Assembly (NCBI RefSeq): GCF_022829725.1
Contig: NZ_JAKSYG010000256.1
Span: 394,686 to 458,685 of the forward strand
Length of the DNA stretch: 64,000 bases
Reading direction: 5' to 3'
Source: Methylobacterium sp. E-005
GTDB taxonomy: Bacteria; Pseudomonadota; Alphaproteobacteria; Rhizobiales; Beijerinckiaceae
This document shows positions 35,905 to 44,721 of this stretch, in pieces; position 1 is the first letter of the stretch, and every line of letters starts with the position of its first letter. The translations under genes and the position numbers were made by a program. The notes under the pieces were generated by a model, which worked only from the letters and a program-made list of their open reading frames with translations, ran no database searches and was not told the DNA's origin.

Positions 35905-36361
35905 GGGCGAACCGAGACGGCAGCCGGCCCGTTCCCGCGGACCATCCCCGAAGATGAGCTCACCGAATTCCTGAACGAAATAGCGTCGGTTGAGCAACTC
36001 GGTGAGACTGTCTGTATGGGCGAGGCGCGCAGTCTCGTCCGAGCGACGCGACTAACTGGATGAAGGCCCGAAAATTGTTCGTGGCGACGCGCACTATCAC
36101 CACGGTCACGAACGCGGTGTTGACGGCGATCGCCAGGAACACCTGATTCTGACTGGTGATGCAGCAGAACAGAAGGACACCCATCACGATGCCGGTCACG
36201 AGAAAGGCCGCGACCGGCAGATGAGTAAGACAGAGCCGTGGGCAGCTTATGGAGCAGCTTGGCGTCCCTATTGCCCGGAGCACCCGCTCGATCTGGCCAC
36301 TAATTTGCATCTCAGGATGGCCGACAGCGGTAATCGTACGATCGTATAGCAAAGCGATCAC
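35905..36361 (-). pseudogene. broken membrane-anchored GGDEF (diguanylate cyclase) gene
   Basis: Pieces of one protein lie in different frames. An N-terminal piece ends ERVLRAIG, then KLLHKLPTALSY continues in another frame. The next piece holds two membrane helices (LPVAAFLVTGIVMGVLLFCC and NQVFLAIAVNTAFVTVVIV). A further frame change gives DETARLAHTDSLTELLNRRY, the hallmark start of a GGDEF domain. The GGDEF domain then breaks off after about 15 residues (around 35905). At least two frameshifts plus a 3' truncation make it non-functional. It lies just upstream of the ABC binding-protein gene on the other strand. Confidence 0.8.
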
Positions 36362-36410
36362 ACGTCTGCGGCAATGGACCGGTCGCCTGCTCGCGTCTCG
36401 CGGAGTTCGT

Positions 36411-37424
36411 ATGCCTCAATCCTGGTCGCCCCTGCTTCGTAGGCGCTCGATCCTGAAAGGTCTGGCCGGACTGGCGGTCGGTGCGCCGCTGGCGCCGAAG
36501 GGCGCGCGCGCTGCTGGTCTCAAGACCGTCCGCTTCAGCGAGGCCGTCCACAACCTCGGCTACATCAACCTCTACGTCGGAATGCACGCCGGCATCTTTG
36601 GGAAGAACGGCCTCGACATGCAGGTCAGTGCCGCCGGAGGGGACACGCAGAGCTTCGCGGCCGTACTGGGCGGCTCGGCAGATTTTGCCATCGGCGATCC
36701 CACGATGGTGGTGATCTCGCGCGAGAACGGCGGCCCCGGGATGGTCGTCGGCACCGTCGTTCAGCGGGCCCACTACTTTGCAGTCTCGAAGACGGTCAAG
36801 CCCTTCACTGACCCGAAGAACTTCAAGGGCAAGCGGATCGCCACATCGCCCGAGCCCAACACCAATTTCAGCGTCACCAAGCGCCTCGTCGAGAGCAACG
36901 GGATGAAGCTCGGCGTCGATGCGACGATCGTCCCGGTCAGCCCTGGAACCGAGATCGCCGCCATGCTCGCCGGCGCGGCCGACATCGCCGTCGCCTACCA
37001 GCCCGGCGTGGCGCAAGCGGTGGCGCAGGGCGCACAAATCGTCTTCGATTTTTCGAACTATGTCGGGCCCTTCTGTAATACCGGGATCATGGTGCTGCCC
37101 GGGACGATCCAGAAGGATCCCGCGACCGTGCAGGCGCTGATAACGGCCTTCGAGGAGGCCGGGCGTAGGACCTACAGCGATCCAGACTACGCCAAGAAGG
37201 TCGCGCGGCTCGAATTCCCAGATTTACCGGGTGACGTCGTGGACGCGGCGATCGACGCCGAGCTGCAATACAAGATCCCGGCTTCCAGCGTCGTGACCGA
37301 GAAAGATGCCTGGGAAAGTCTGATGGGCATGCAAAAATATCTTGGAAACATCAAGGGCACGCTCATCTTCGATCAGGTCGTCGACAATACGTTTGCCGAC
37401 AAGGCCGCAAAGCGCGCCGGTTGA
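36411..37424 (+). CDS. NitT/TauT-type ABC transporter substrate-binding protein
   Basis: A 337-residue periplasmic protein with a Tat-like leader (RRRSILKGLAGLAVGAPLAP) and a type-2 binding fold of the NMT1/SsuA-NrtA kind: YINLYVGMHAGIFGKNGLDM, then GGSADFAIGDPTMVVISREN, then VSPGTEIAAMLAGAADIAVA. It begins an operon with ATPase, permease and acetamidase/formamidase-like genes. The ATG at 36411 is chosen because the leader begins there. The ligand is probably a small nitrogen compound such as an amide, judged from the neighbouring hydrolase. Confidence 0.9.
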   Translation: MPQSWSPLLRRRSILKGLAGLAVGAPLAPKGARAAGLKTVRFSEAVHNLGYINLYVGMHAGIFGKNGLDMQVSAAGGDTQSFAAVLGGSADFAIGDPTMVVISRENGGPGMVVGTVVQRAHYFAVSKTVKPFTDPKNFKGKRIATSPEPNTNFSVTKRLVESNGMKLGVDATIVPVSPGTEIAAMLAGAADIAVAYQPGVAQAVAQGAQIVFDFSNYVGPFCNTGIMVLPGTIQKDPATVQALITAFEEAGRRTYSDPDYAKKVARLEFPDLPGDVVDAAIDAELQYKIPASSVVTEKDAWESLMGMQKYLGNIKGTLIFDQVVDNTFADKAAKRAG

Positions 37425-38296
37425 GTGGCGCGCCCGTGTCCGAAGGCGTGCCGCACGCCGCGCATCACCCCGCGCCTCCGCTCGCCGTCGAGCACCTCGC
37501 CAAGTCATATCGGACAGGCGGTCGCATCCTGTCCGTTGTCGGCGATCTCACCTTCGCGCTTCTCCGCGGAGAGATCGTCGCGATCGTCGGGCCCTCGGGC
37601 TGCGGGAAGACCACGCTCCTCAACGCGGTCTGCGGTCTGACGCCGGCGGACTCGGGCCGTATCCTCTGGAACGGCGTGCCCCTCGACCGGCGCGGTCGCA
37701 CGCCCGGTGGAATCGGCTACATGCTGCAGAAAGACCTCCTGCTGCCCTGGCGCACGGCCCTCGACAACGTGAAGCTTGGCACCGAACTGCGCGGAATGCC
37801 GCGTGGGCGAGCCGACGAGCGGGCGCGGGCGCTCCTGGACCAGCTCGGCCTGCACGGGTTCGACGCCGCCTATCCCGCGACCCTGTCGGGCGGCATGCGC
37901 CAGCGCGTGGCGCTCGCCCGCACCCTGATCAACGATCCGGACGTCCTGCTGTTCGATGAACCCTTCGCGGCGCTCGACTTCCAGACAAAGCTCCTGATCG
38001 AGGCCGACACGGTTCGGCTCGCGCGCGACGGCGCCAGGTCCGCGCTTCTAATCACGCACGATATCGAGGAAGCCGTCTCGATTGCTGATCGTGTCCTGGT
38101 GCTGAGCGGGCGGCCGACCGCCGTCAAGGCCAGCTACACGATCGACCTCGACTGCGCCCCCGATGACATGATCGGGGCCCGGGAGAGCGCCGGTTTCAGC
38201 GACTACGTCCGCCAGATCTGGGCTGACCTCGACATCCCACGCTCCACGTTCGACCACGCTGGGCGTATCACTAGTCGTGCTGCAGCGAGGTCCTGA
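37421..38296 (+). CDS. NitT/TauT-type ABC transporter ATP-binding protein
   Basis: A 291-residue ATPase with Walker A GPSGCGKTT, Q-loop (YMLQKDLLLPWRTAL, typical of SsuB/TauB), signature LSGGMRQRVALARTL and Walker B VLLFDEPFAALD, followed by the H-loop LITHDIEEA. The start is TTG at 37421, overlapping the stop of the binding protein gene; no ATG is near. It ends 1 bp before the permease ATG at 38298. Complete and probably active. Confidence 0.93.
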   Translation: MSGAPVSEGVPHAAHHPAPPLAVEHLAKSYRTGGRILSVVGDLTFALLRGEIVAIVGPSGCGKTTLLNAVCGLTPADSGRILWNGVPLDRRGRTPGGIGYMLQKDLLLPWRTALDNVKLGTELRGMPRGRADERARALLDQLGLHGFDAAYPATLSGGMRQRVALARTLINDPDVLLFDEPFAALDFQTKLLIEADTVRLARDGARSALLITHDIEEAVSIADRVLVLSGRPTAVKASYTIDLDCAPDDMIGARESAGFSDYVRQIWADLDIPRSTFDHAGRITSRAAARS

Positions 38297-38297
38297 G

Positions 38298-39134
38298 ATG
38301 TCGGACGCCGTGACCGGGCTGGCAACTATCGCTGGAAAGAGCCGCGATGCTCCTCCGCGGGACAAGGCGCGCCTGCGCGCGGGCGCGCTCGTCCTGCTGG
38401 TGCAGGTTGCGCTTCTTGCGGCCCTGCTGGCAGTCTGGGAGTGGCAGACATACCAAAGCCCGCAAGCGTCCTTCCTGTTCGGCTCACCCTCCGCGATCGG
38501 CCGGTTCCTCTGGACGGGTCTAACCGACGGCACGCTCTTGCGCGACGCGGGCGTCACCGCCCTCGAGACGGGGCTCGGGTTCCTGATCGGCAACGTCGTG
38601 GGCACGCTCGCCGGCCTGTCGCTCTGGTACTCGACTTTCGTCTCGCGGGTCTTCCAACCCTTCATCGTCGCGATCGGCTCGATCCCGATCATCGCACTCG
38701 CCCCGATCATCATCATCTGGTTCGGCACGGGACTCGCCTCGAAGGTGGCGATGTCGACCCTCTCGGTCGTCGTGGTTGCCCTCGTGACCTCCTACAAGGG
38801 CGCGCTCGGCGTCGATCCGGACCAGATCAATCTCCTGCGGACTCTCGGGGCGCGGAAACCCCAGATTTTTGCCAAGCTTGTCGTGCCGTCGAGCCTCGCC
38901 GATATCTTCGCCGGCCTAAAGCTCACCGTCGGCTTCGCCCTGATCGGCGCCATCGTCGGTGAGTTCATGTCGTCGTCTGTGGGGCTGGGCCACGCCATCT
39001 TCCAGGCGGGCTCCCTCTACGCGATCCCGAAGGTCTTCGCCGCGCTGGTCGGCACGATCGCGCTGGCCCTCGTCCTGACCTTCCTGGTCGGCCGGGCCGA
39101 ACGGGCGCTCATGCCCTGGCGGGATCATCTCTGA
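38298..39134 (+). CDS. NitT/TauT-type ABC transporter permease
   Basis: A 278-residue BPD-type inner-membrane permease with about six helices. The EAA-loop region reads LRTLGARKPQIFAKLVVPSS, followed by LADIFAGLKLTVGFALIGAIVG, as in SsuC/TauC. The ATG at 38298 is chosen, 1 bp after the ATPase stop. It is followed 47 bp later by the amidase-type gene, so the four genes form one operon. Confidence 0.92.
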   Translation: MSDAVTGLATIAGKSRDAPPRDKARLRAGALVLLVQVALLAALLAVWEWQTYQSPQASFLFGSPSAIGRFLWTGLTDGTLLRDAGVTALETGLGFLIGNVVGTLAGLSLWYSTFVSRVFQPFIVAIGSIPIIALAPIIIIWFGTGLASKVAMSTLSVVVVALVTSYKGALGVDPDQINLLRTLGARKPQIFAKLVVPSSLADIFAGLKLTVGFALIGAIVGEFMSSSVGLGHAIFQAGSLYAIPKVFAALVGTIALALVLTFLVGRAERALMPWRDHL

Positions 39135-39181
39135 CCCACGCTAGACCGCGATACCACCGACCTCGCCATCAGGAGTTCCAT

Positions 39182-40102
39182 GTGACGCAGCGCATCAGCA
39201 AACAAGGAACGATCAAGTACGCCCTCTCGGGCGACGAGCCCTTCGTCGCCACGATCGCACCGGGCGAGATCGTCACGGTCGAGTGTGTGATCAACATCGG
39301 CGACGGCGTCATCAAGGAGCTTGGGCAGAACCTGACCGAGGCCGACGTCACCTTCCCGTTCGTGAACGGGGCGACCGGCCCGATCGAGATCGCGGGCGCG
39401 AAGCCGGGCGACATGCTTAAGGTCGAGATCCTCGACATGGAACTCGGCCAGCGCGGCTACAGCTCCCTATGGCCCGGGCACGGTATGTTCCCGGATTGGG
39501 TGCGCCGCAAGGAATGGGGCATCCGCACCAAGGTCGTCGATGTGCATGATGGTCATGTCATCTGGAACGACCGGCTCCGGCTACCGGTGAAGCCGATGGC
39601 CGGCGTCATCGGCGTCGCCCCCGTCCATGGTGCGGTCCTGACCGTCGACAACGGTACGCATGGCGGCAATCTCGACGTTCAAGAGGTCACTACAGGCAAC
39701 ACTGTGATGCTGCGGGTCGAGAAGCCCGGCGCGCATTTCTTCATCGGCGACTGTCACGCGCTCCAAGGTGACGGTGAAGCGGTGGGAATGGGGGCGATCG
39801 AGATTGGAGCGAACGTGACCCTGCGGGTGAGCCTCGTGCCGGCGCCGGTGCGGCTCGGCCATCCGCGGATCGAGACGCCCACGCATCTGTGTACGCTCGG
39901 CTGTGCCCGCCCGCTCGAGGATGCGATGCGCATCGCGTTCGCCGATATGATCTACTGGCTCGCGGACGAGTGGAACATCCCCGAGCCGGAGGGTTACTTG
40001 CTGCTCGCACAGATTGCCGAGGCGCGATGCACGCAGATGGTCAATCCGAAATACACGTACATTTGCAAGGTGCCGAAGGCCGTGCTCGCCGCTTTCGGGT
40101 GA
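39182..40102 (+). CDS. acetamidase/formamidase family protein (FmdA/AmdA)
   Basis: A 306-residue hydrolase of the FmdA_AmdA family, which releases ammonia from formamide, acetamide or related short amides. Signature stretches are GATGPIEIAGAKPGDMLKVE, then PMAGVIGVAPVHG, then VDNGTHGGNLDVQEVTTGNT, then FFIGDCHALQGDGEAVGMGA. The start is GTG at 39182. It is shorter than FmdA of Methylophilus (~400) and closer to the compact acetamidase-like group. Its place directly behind an ABC importer suggests that the imported compound is its substrate. Confidence 0.9.
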   Translation: MTQRISKQGTIKYALSGDEPFVATIAPGEIVTVECVINIGDGVIKELGQNLTEADVTFPFVNGATGPIEIAGAKPGDMLKVEILDMELGQRGYSSLWPGHGMFPDWVRRKEWGIRTKVVDVHDGHVIWNDRLRLPVKPMAGVIGVAPVHGAVLTVDNGTHGGNLDVQEVTTGNTVMLRVEKPGAHFFIGDCHALQGDGEAVGMGAIEIGANVTLRVSLVPAPVRLGHPRIETPTHLCTLGCARPLEDAMRIAFADMIYWLADEWNIPEPEGYLLLAQIAEARCTQMVNPKYTYICKVPKAVLAAFG

Positions 40103-40588
40103 GCTGTATTGAAGAGCTGTGATCCAGTCGCGTGCCAGATGCGGCCTGACTCAACCAGGCAGTTCGGCCTGTAGATCATCGGTGCGCGCGGTGTCAGCCT
40201 CGACCTGACCCGCATAGCGGTCGCCCTGGAGGTTGAAGGACGCGACGGTGAACCGCCGGGATATCGTGGTAAAGCTTAACAGAGGCGGCGTACATTGACT
40301 TCGACAACCAGATCAAGCGAGTCGAAGCCTGTCCGCTTGCCCGGCTGTTCTTCCCCGAAGCGGCTTTTGGCCAAACTCCGCCAGCCGAATGGCGTGAGCT
40401 AACATGACGGTCGCAGGCTCCGCCGGATTCGACGGCAGCTGCACCCGAACCTGCCTGCATGTCTCAAGGACCCGAAAATGCCCCCACCCCCCGATGAGAA
40501 GCGGGCCGCACCGCAGAACAGCGCTTGACGCTGGAATACCGGGCGTGCCTCCTGTCCTGAACATAATATACCGCGGAGGACGGTCCAC
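40103..40588. other. intergenic spacer with degenerate repeat
   Basis: No convincing gene in 486 bp. A stretch around 40350-40390 (CCGAAGCGGCTTTTGGCCAA) resembles the dispersed repeat at 53 and 61 kb (CCGAAGCGGCCATTCCGC), suggesting a worn copy. The end holds the promoter and GGAGGA ribosome site of the next gene. Confidence 0.4.
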
Positions 40589-41803
40589 ATGGCGTTGTTC
40601 CGGTGCTGCATACTGACCGCCGCGATCAGCCTCGCCGCCATCGTCGGGCCGGCTGCAGCCCAGCCGATCCGCGTCAAGATCGGCGTGCTCAACGACATGT
40701 CCGGCGTCTACGCGGATACCGGCGGCAAAGGCTCTGTTGTTGCCGCACAGATGGCGGTTGAGGATTTCGCCAAGACAAACCCCGATGTCCAAGTCGAGAT
40801 CGTCTCGGCCGATCACCAGAACAAGCCGGATGTCGGCGCGGCCGTGGCTCGCCAATGGTATGACCGCGACGGCGTCGACGCAATCTTCGACGTGCCGACC
40901 TCCTCGGTGGCGCTTGCGGTCAGCCAAGTCACGCGCGAGAAGAACAAGATCTTCATCGATTCAGGCGCCGGGACCACGGAGCTGACCGGCAAGCAATGCT
41001 CGCCGAACACGATTCAATGGACCTACGACACCTACGCGCTGGCGCACGGGACGGCCGGCGCCATGCTCAAGCGGGGCGGGGACACGTGGTACTTTCTCAC
41101 GGCCGACTACGCGTTTGGCCTTTCCCTGCAGAGCCAGGCCACGGCGGTGATCGAAAAAGGCGGCGGTCGGGTTCTTGGCGCTGCCCGGGTCCCGTTCCCC
41201 GCCACCGATTTCTCATCGTTCCTTCTGCAGGCCCAAGCTTCCGGCGCGAAGGTGGTGGGTCTGGCCAATGCGGGCGGTGACACGGTTAATGCCGTCAAGC
41301 AGGCGAACGAGTTCGGGCTCACCGACAGCGGCCAGAAGCTCGCCGCCCTGCTGATCTATGCCGTCGATGTCCACGCGATCGGCCTGCAGACCGCGCGGGG
41401 CTTGGTCCTGACGGAGTCGTTCTACTGGGATCTCAACCCCGACACCCGGGCGTTCTCCGAACGCTTCTACAAGCGCAACGGCAACAGCATGCCGACGATG
41501 AACCATGCGGGCGTGTATGCCGGGCTCCTGCACTACCTGAAGGCGGTGGCGGCGACGAAGTCGACGGATCCGCAGGCGACGATGGCCTGGATGAAGGCCA
41601 ACCCGACCGACGACCCGCTGTTCGGCAAGGGCATGGTTCGCGCGGACGGACGCAAGATCCACCCGATGTACCTGTTCGAGGTGAAGGCGCCGGCCGAGTC
41701 GAAGGGACCGTGGGATCTGTACAAGCTCCTTGACACAATCCCCGCCGACCAGGCCTTCCGCCCCCTGGCAGAGGGCGGCTGCCCGCTCGTCAGCAAGCCG
41801 TAG
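40589..41803 (+). CDS. orphan ABC substrate-binding protein, branched-chain amino acid (LivJ) type
   Basis: A 404-residue exported protein. The signal peptide covers about 1-25 (LTAAISLAAIVGPAAAQP). A LivJ/Peripla_BP_6 fold follows: IRVKIGVLNDMSGVYADTGG, then ARQWYDRDGVDAIFDVPTSS, then MNHAGVYAGLLHYLKAV. GGAGGA precedes the ATG. No Liv-type permease or ATPase lies in the window, so it either serves a transporter encoded elsewhere or is a remnant of a lost operon; the broken genes just downstream favour the latter. Ligand unknown. Confidence 0.88.
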   Translation: MALFRCCILTAAISLAAIVGPAAAQPIRVKIGVLNDMSGVYADTGGKGSVVAAQMAVEDFAKTNPDVQVEIVSADHQNKPDVGAAVARQWYDRDGVDAIFDVPTSSVALAVSQVTREKNKIFIDSGAGTTELTGKQCSPNTIQWTYDTYALAHGTAGAMLKRGGDTWYFLTADYAFGLSLQSQATAVIEKGGGRVLGAARVPFPATDFSSFLLQAQASGAKVVGLANAGGDTVNAVKQANEFGLTDSGQKLAALLIYAVDVHAIGLQTARGLVLTESFYWDLNPDTRAFSERFYKRNGNSMPTMNHAGVYAGLLHYLKAVAATKSTDPQATMAWMKANPTDDPLFGKGMVRADGRKIHPMYLFEVKAPAESKGPWDLYKLLDTIPADQAFRPLAEGGCPLVSKP

Positions 41804-41834
41804 GGATCAAGTCTCAAGTGCAGGATCGGCTGAC

Positions 41835-42380
41835 ATGATGCGCGATATCACGGGGCAGGTCGCTTGGGTCACGGGGGCCGGATCCGGTATCGGACAGGCG
41901 GCCGCTCTGGCACTGGCACAAGCGGGGATGCGCGTTGCAGTCACGGGTCGGGGACGGGACAATCTCGAGCACACAGCGGATCTCGTCCGTGCGGCGGGTG
42001 GCGAGGCACTGGTCGCTCCTGCCGACATGGGGCGTGGCCGACGACGTGCAGCGTGCCTGGGAGGCCGTTTATGACGCCTGCGGGCGCTGCGATGTGCTGG
42101 TGAACTCGGCGGGCCTTAACATGCCGCAACGAGGCTGGAGCGAGATCACGCCATCGGGCATCGACGCCGTGGTCGGCGCCAACCTCAACGGACCCTTCTA
42201 CGCGTCTCGGGCGGTGCTGCCGACGATGCGCGCCCAGCGAGACGGCCTGATCATCCACGTCTCCTCGTGGGCCGGCCGTTACGTGTCCAAGCTGACGGGA
42301 CCTGCGTATTCTGCGGACAGGCATGGGCTTGTAGCGCTGTTGGAGAGTTTGAACCAGGAGGAATGCGGACACGGCATCCG
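41835..42380 (+). pseudogene. frameshifted, truncated short-chain dehydrogenase
   Basis: It begins as a normal SDR (QVAWVTGAGSGIGQAAALAL, the TGxxxGIG cofactor site). A frameshift follows near 42030, after which GVADDVQRAWEAVYDACGRC continues in another frame. DVLVNSAGLN and HVSSWAGR (catalytic Ser) are present. The catalytic YxxxK reads YSADR, so the lysine is lost. The gene then stops being SDR-like at about 42380, where sequence from an oppositely oriented formamidase-type fragment begins. It is a clear dead gene. Confidence 0.85.
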
Positions 42381-42700
42381 GTCCTGGATCAAGTCGATCT
42401 GCACCATCGCGTGGGTCGGATGCTGCACCCCGACGCCGCAGAGTTCGCCGTCCCCTTGCGCGGCGAGGCATTCGCCGAGGTAGAGGATCGCCCCCTTGGC
42501 ATTGATCGGCAGGTAGATCGCCGCGTCGACCCTGACATCCGACAGGTCCATGTTGCCGCCATCATAGTCGGGCTGCAGCGCGGAGATTGCCTCACTCTCC
42601 GCGCGGTACCGATCGTGCCGATGAAGGGCTGGTAGGGCAGCGTGATCCGATCGTTCCGGCGCATGCCGGTCTCGGCCGTGACTTCGAGCTTGCGCACCCG
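42381..42700 (-). pseudogene. fragment of an acetamidase/formamidase-type gene
   Basis: Two frames together encode an internal piece of an FmdA-like protein: ERVRKLEVTAETGMRRNDRI and YQPFIGTIGTA in one frame, then DYDGGNMDLSDVRVDAAIYL, INAKGAILYLGECLAAQGDG and ELCGVGVQ in the other. A GGNMD....LP...G......G....QGDGE pattern is characteristic of the family. There is no start, the C-terminus is cut by the SDR junction, and one frameshift is needed. It is not a copy of the intact gene at 39182; the residues differ widely. Confidence 0.8.
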
Positions 42701-42761
42701 CTCGGGTAGAGACGGGTTGAGGAGCGCGGTGTCGCTGGCGGTGATGAGGCCGGCCATCACC

Positions 42762-43085
42762 CCCGGCAGCCCCGTCGAGATTACCGCCATGGGCCGCGGT
42801 ATCGAGGTGGGAGCCGATCAGGATCGGCGGCAGGCCCCGGTCCCGTCCGGGCAGCGGCTGCGTGGTGTTGGCGGCCGCGTTCCGCGCGATCGCAAGGCCG
42901 AGATCGGCGGAGCAGCGCGACGCCACCGCGTGCGCCACACGCTCCTCCGGTCTGTAGGAGTCCCGCATGACGCCCGGATCCGCCCGGCCGCACCGCGCGC
43001 GGTCATCGAACCGCGCCTCGACCCGGTCACGCTGCGCGGGGACCGCCGTGGCGATCGCCGAGATTCTGTTCACCCGATGCTCCCG
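42762..43085 (-). pseudogene. fragment of an M20 hydantoinase/carbamoylase-type amidohydrolase
   Basis: The readable part has RVNRISAIATAVP, then RPEERVAHAVASRCSADLGL, then NAAANTTQPLPGRDRGLPPI, then LIGSHLDTAAHGGNLDGAAG. The last stretch is the metal-binding GSHLD....GG.xDG motif of N-carbamoyl amino acid or allantoate amidohydrolases (M20 family). The frame then degenerates. Only about the first quarter of the usual ~410-residue enzyme is left. It lies between the formamidase fragment and the intact AMDase-like gene. Confidence 0.75.
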
Positions 43086-43210
43086 GCGCGCGGCTCCGGG
43101 GCGGACCGCGCCGATGCCATCCTGCCAGTTCCATGTCGCGCCCGCGCCGGAACGATCCTTGCCACGGGGGTGGGCCGGGCGCGCGCCGAGCCGCAGCGGT
43201 GAGGGTGTCG

Positions 43211-43945
43211 ATGGTAAACACACAGCCAACAGTCCGACTCGGGATGCTGACGCCGTCGTCGAACAGCGTTCTCGAACCCGTGACAGCGCGCCTGCTGGCG
43301 AACCAGCCCAGGATCAGCGCCCATTTCGCCCGCCTGCGGGTGACGCAGATCGGGCTGTCGACGGCCGCCCTCGACCAGTTCGATCAGGCACCCATGCTGG
43401 ACGCCGCCGCGTTGCTGGCCGATGCCCGCGTCGCCGCGATCGTCTGGAACGGCACGGCGGGCGCGTGGCTCGGCTTCGCGAACGATACGGCCCTGTCCGC
43501 GGCGATCACGCAGCGGACCGGCGTGCCGGCCTCAACCTCGACGCTGGCCTTCCGCGACCTGTTCCGGCGGCGCAGGATCCGGCGTGTCGGGCTCGTGACG
43601 CCCTATACGGGCGACGTCCAGGCGCGGATCCAGGCGAATTGGCAGGCCGACGGGCTCGATTGCTCGGCCGAACGGCATCTCGGTCTGTCGGAAAACTTTT
43701 CCTTCGCGGAGGCGGATGAGGCCGAGATTGCCGGGATGGTTCGCGCCGTCGCCGCCGCGGGCGTCGAGGCGGCTGCCATCGTCTGCACCAACCTCCCAGG
43801 CGCCGCTTTGGCGCCCGCCCTGGAGGCGGAGCTCGGAATCCCGGTCTACGATTCCGTGGCGGTCAGTCTCTGGAAGGCGATGGACCTCGCCGGACTGGAC
43901 ACCGCGGCGATCACCGGCTGGGGCAGCGTGTTCGCGGGCGCCTGA
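43211..43945 (+). CDS. Asp/Glu racemase-fold protein, arylmalonate decarboxylase/maleate isomerase-like
   Basis: A 244-residue protein of the AMDase/maleate isomerase group. The likely nucleophile is Cys192 (AIVCTNLPG). The N-terminal half has WNGTAGAW (residues 79-86, with Thr82) where Bordetella AMDase has MGTSLSFY, and VTPYTGDV (Tyr132) where AMDase has TAYIDDV. Only the C-terminal catalytic cysteine is present, the arrangement of AMDase; isomerases and racemases of this fold use two. A decarboxylase of a substituted malonate, or a related enzyme, is therefore plausible. It is intact although surrounded by broken genes. Confidence 0.78.
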   Translation: MVNTQPTVRLGMLTPSSNSVLEPVTARLLANQPRISAHFARLRVTQIGLSTAALDQFDQAPMLDAAALLADARVAAIVWNGTAGAWLGFANDTALSAAITQRTGVPASTSTLAFRDLFRRRRIRRVGLVTPYTGDVQARIQANWQADGLDCSAERHLGLSENFSFAEADEAEIAGMVRAVAAAGVEAAAIVCTNLPGAALAPALEAELGIPVYDSVAVSLWKAMDLAGLDTAAITGWGSVFAGA

Positions 43946-43956
43946 CGCGGCGTCTG

Positions 43957-44715
43957 TCAGGCGTCGTCCCCGTCGGCCCGCTCGATCCAGCGCCTGAGGG
44001 CCGGCGCGAGCCCGGTGGCGGGCTTGGCCGGCGGCCGGGCGAAGCGGCCCGCACGCGGCGGCCGCGCGCCGAGGCGGACCAGGGCCTGCGCCTGGCCGAG
44101 GGCGGCCGCCAGCGGATCGATCAGCGGCACCGGCACCGCGTCGACGACCCGCGCGGCGAGGCCGGTGAGCGGAGCCCCGGCCAGGATCACCGCGTCGGCC
44201 CCGTCCCCGGCAACGACCCGGTTGGCCAGGGCGACGATCTCGGCCTCCAGCTCGTGCTGGACTTCCGTGACCGAGCGGAAGCCGGCCGCCACCGCCCGGA
44301 CGCAGGCGCACCGGGCCGACAGGCCAGCGAGGGCAACCGCATCCTCGTACCAGGGCAACAGCGTGCCCGAGAAGGTCACGATGCCGAAACGCTGGCCGAG
44401 CTGGCAGGCGGTGAGCATCGCCGCCTCGGCCATGCCGACCACCGGCAGATCGAACAGCTCGCGCGCCGCGATGAGCCCGGGATCGCCGAAGGCCGCGATC
44501 ACGGCGGCGTCGAAGCCGGCCTGATGCTCCGCGAGGGTCTCCAGCACCGCGGCGCCCGCGAGCTGCGCCTCCGCGCGGCTCGCGATGTAGGGCAGGCCCC
44601 GGGCGGCCGTGAGCGCGGTGAGCGCCGCGTCGGGGGCGAGCGACGCCGCGGCGGCGGCCTCTATCCGGGCCGTCATGGCGGCCGAGGTGTTCGGGTTGAG
44701 GAGGAGGAGCCGCAC
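43957..44715 (-). CDS. Asp/Glu/hydantoin racemase family protein lacking both catalytic cysteines
   Basis: A 252-residue protein with the hydantoin/allantoin racemase fold: LLLNPNTSAAMTARIEAAAA at the start, then VIAAFGDPGLIAARELFDLP and DAVILAGAPLTGLA. In racemases these read ACFGDPG and LGCAG; here Ala75 and Gly180 stand where the two catalytic cysteines should be. It therefore cannot use the usual two-base mechanism. It is the last gene of a five-gene leftward operon, 6 bp after the amidohydrolase, and is intact, so it may bind a ligand or do different chemistry. Confidence 0.82.
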   Translation of the reverse strand: MRLLLLNPNTSAAMTARIEAAAAASLAPDAALTALTAARGLPYIASRAEAQLAGAAVLETLAEHQAGFDAAVIAAFGDPGLIAARELFDLPVVGMAEAAMLTACQLGQRFGIVTFSGTLLPWYEDAVALAGLSARCACVRAVAAGFRSVTEVQHELEAEIVALANRVVAGDGADAVILAGAPLTGLAARVVDAVPVPLIDPLAAALGQAQALVRLGARPPRAGRFARPPAKPATGLAPALRRWIERADGDDA

Positions 44716-44721
44716 GTCTGC

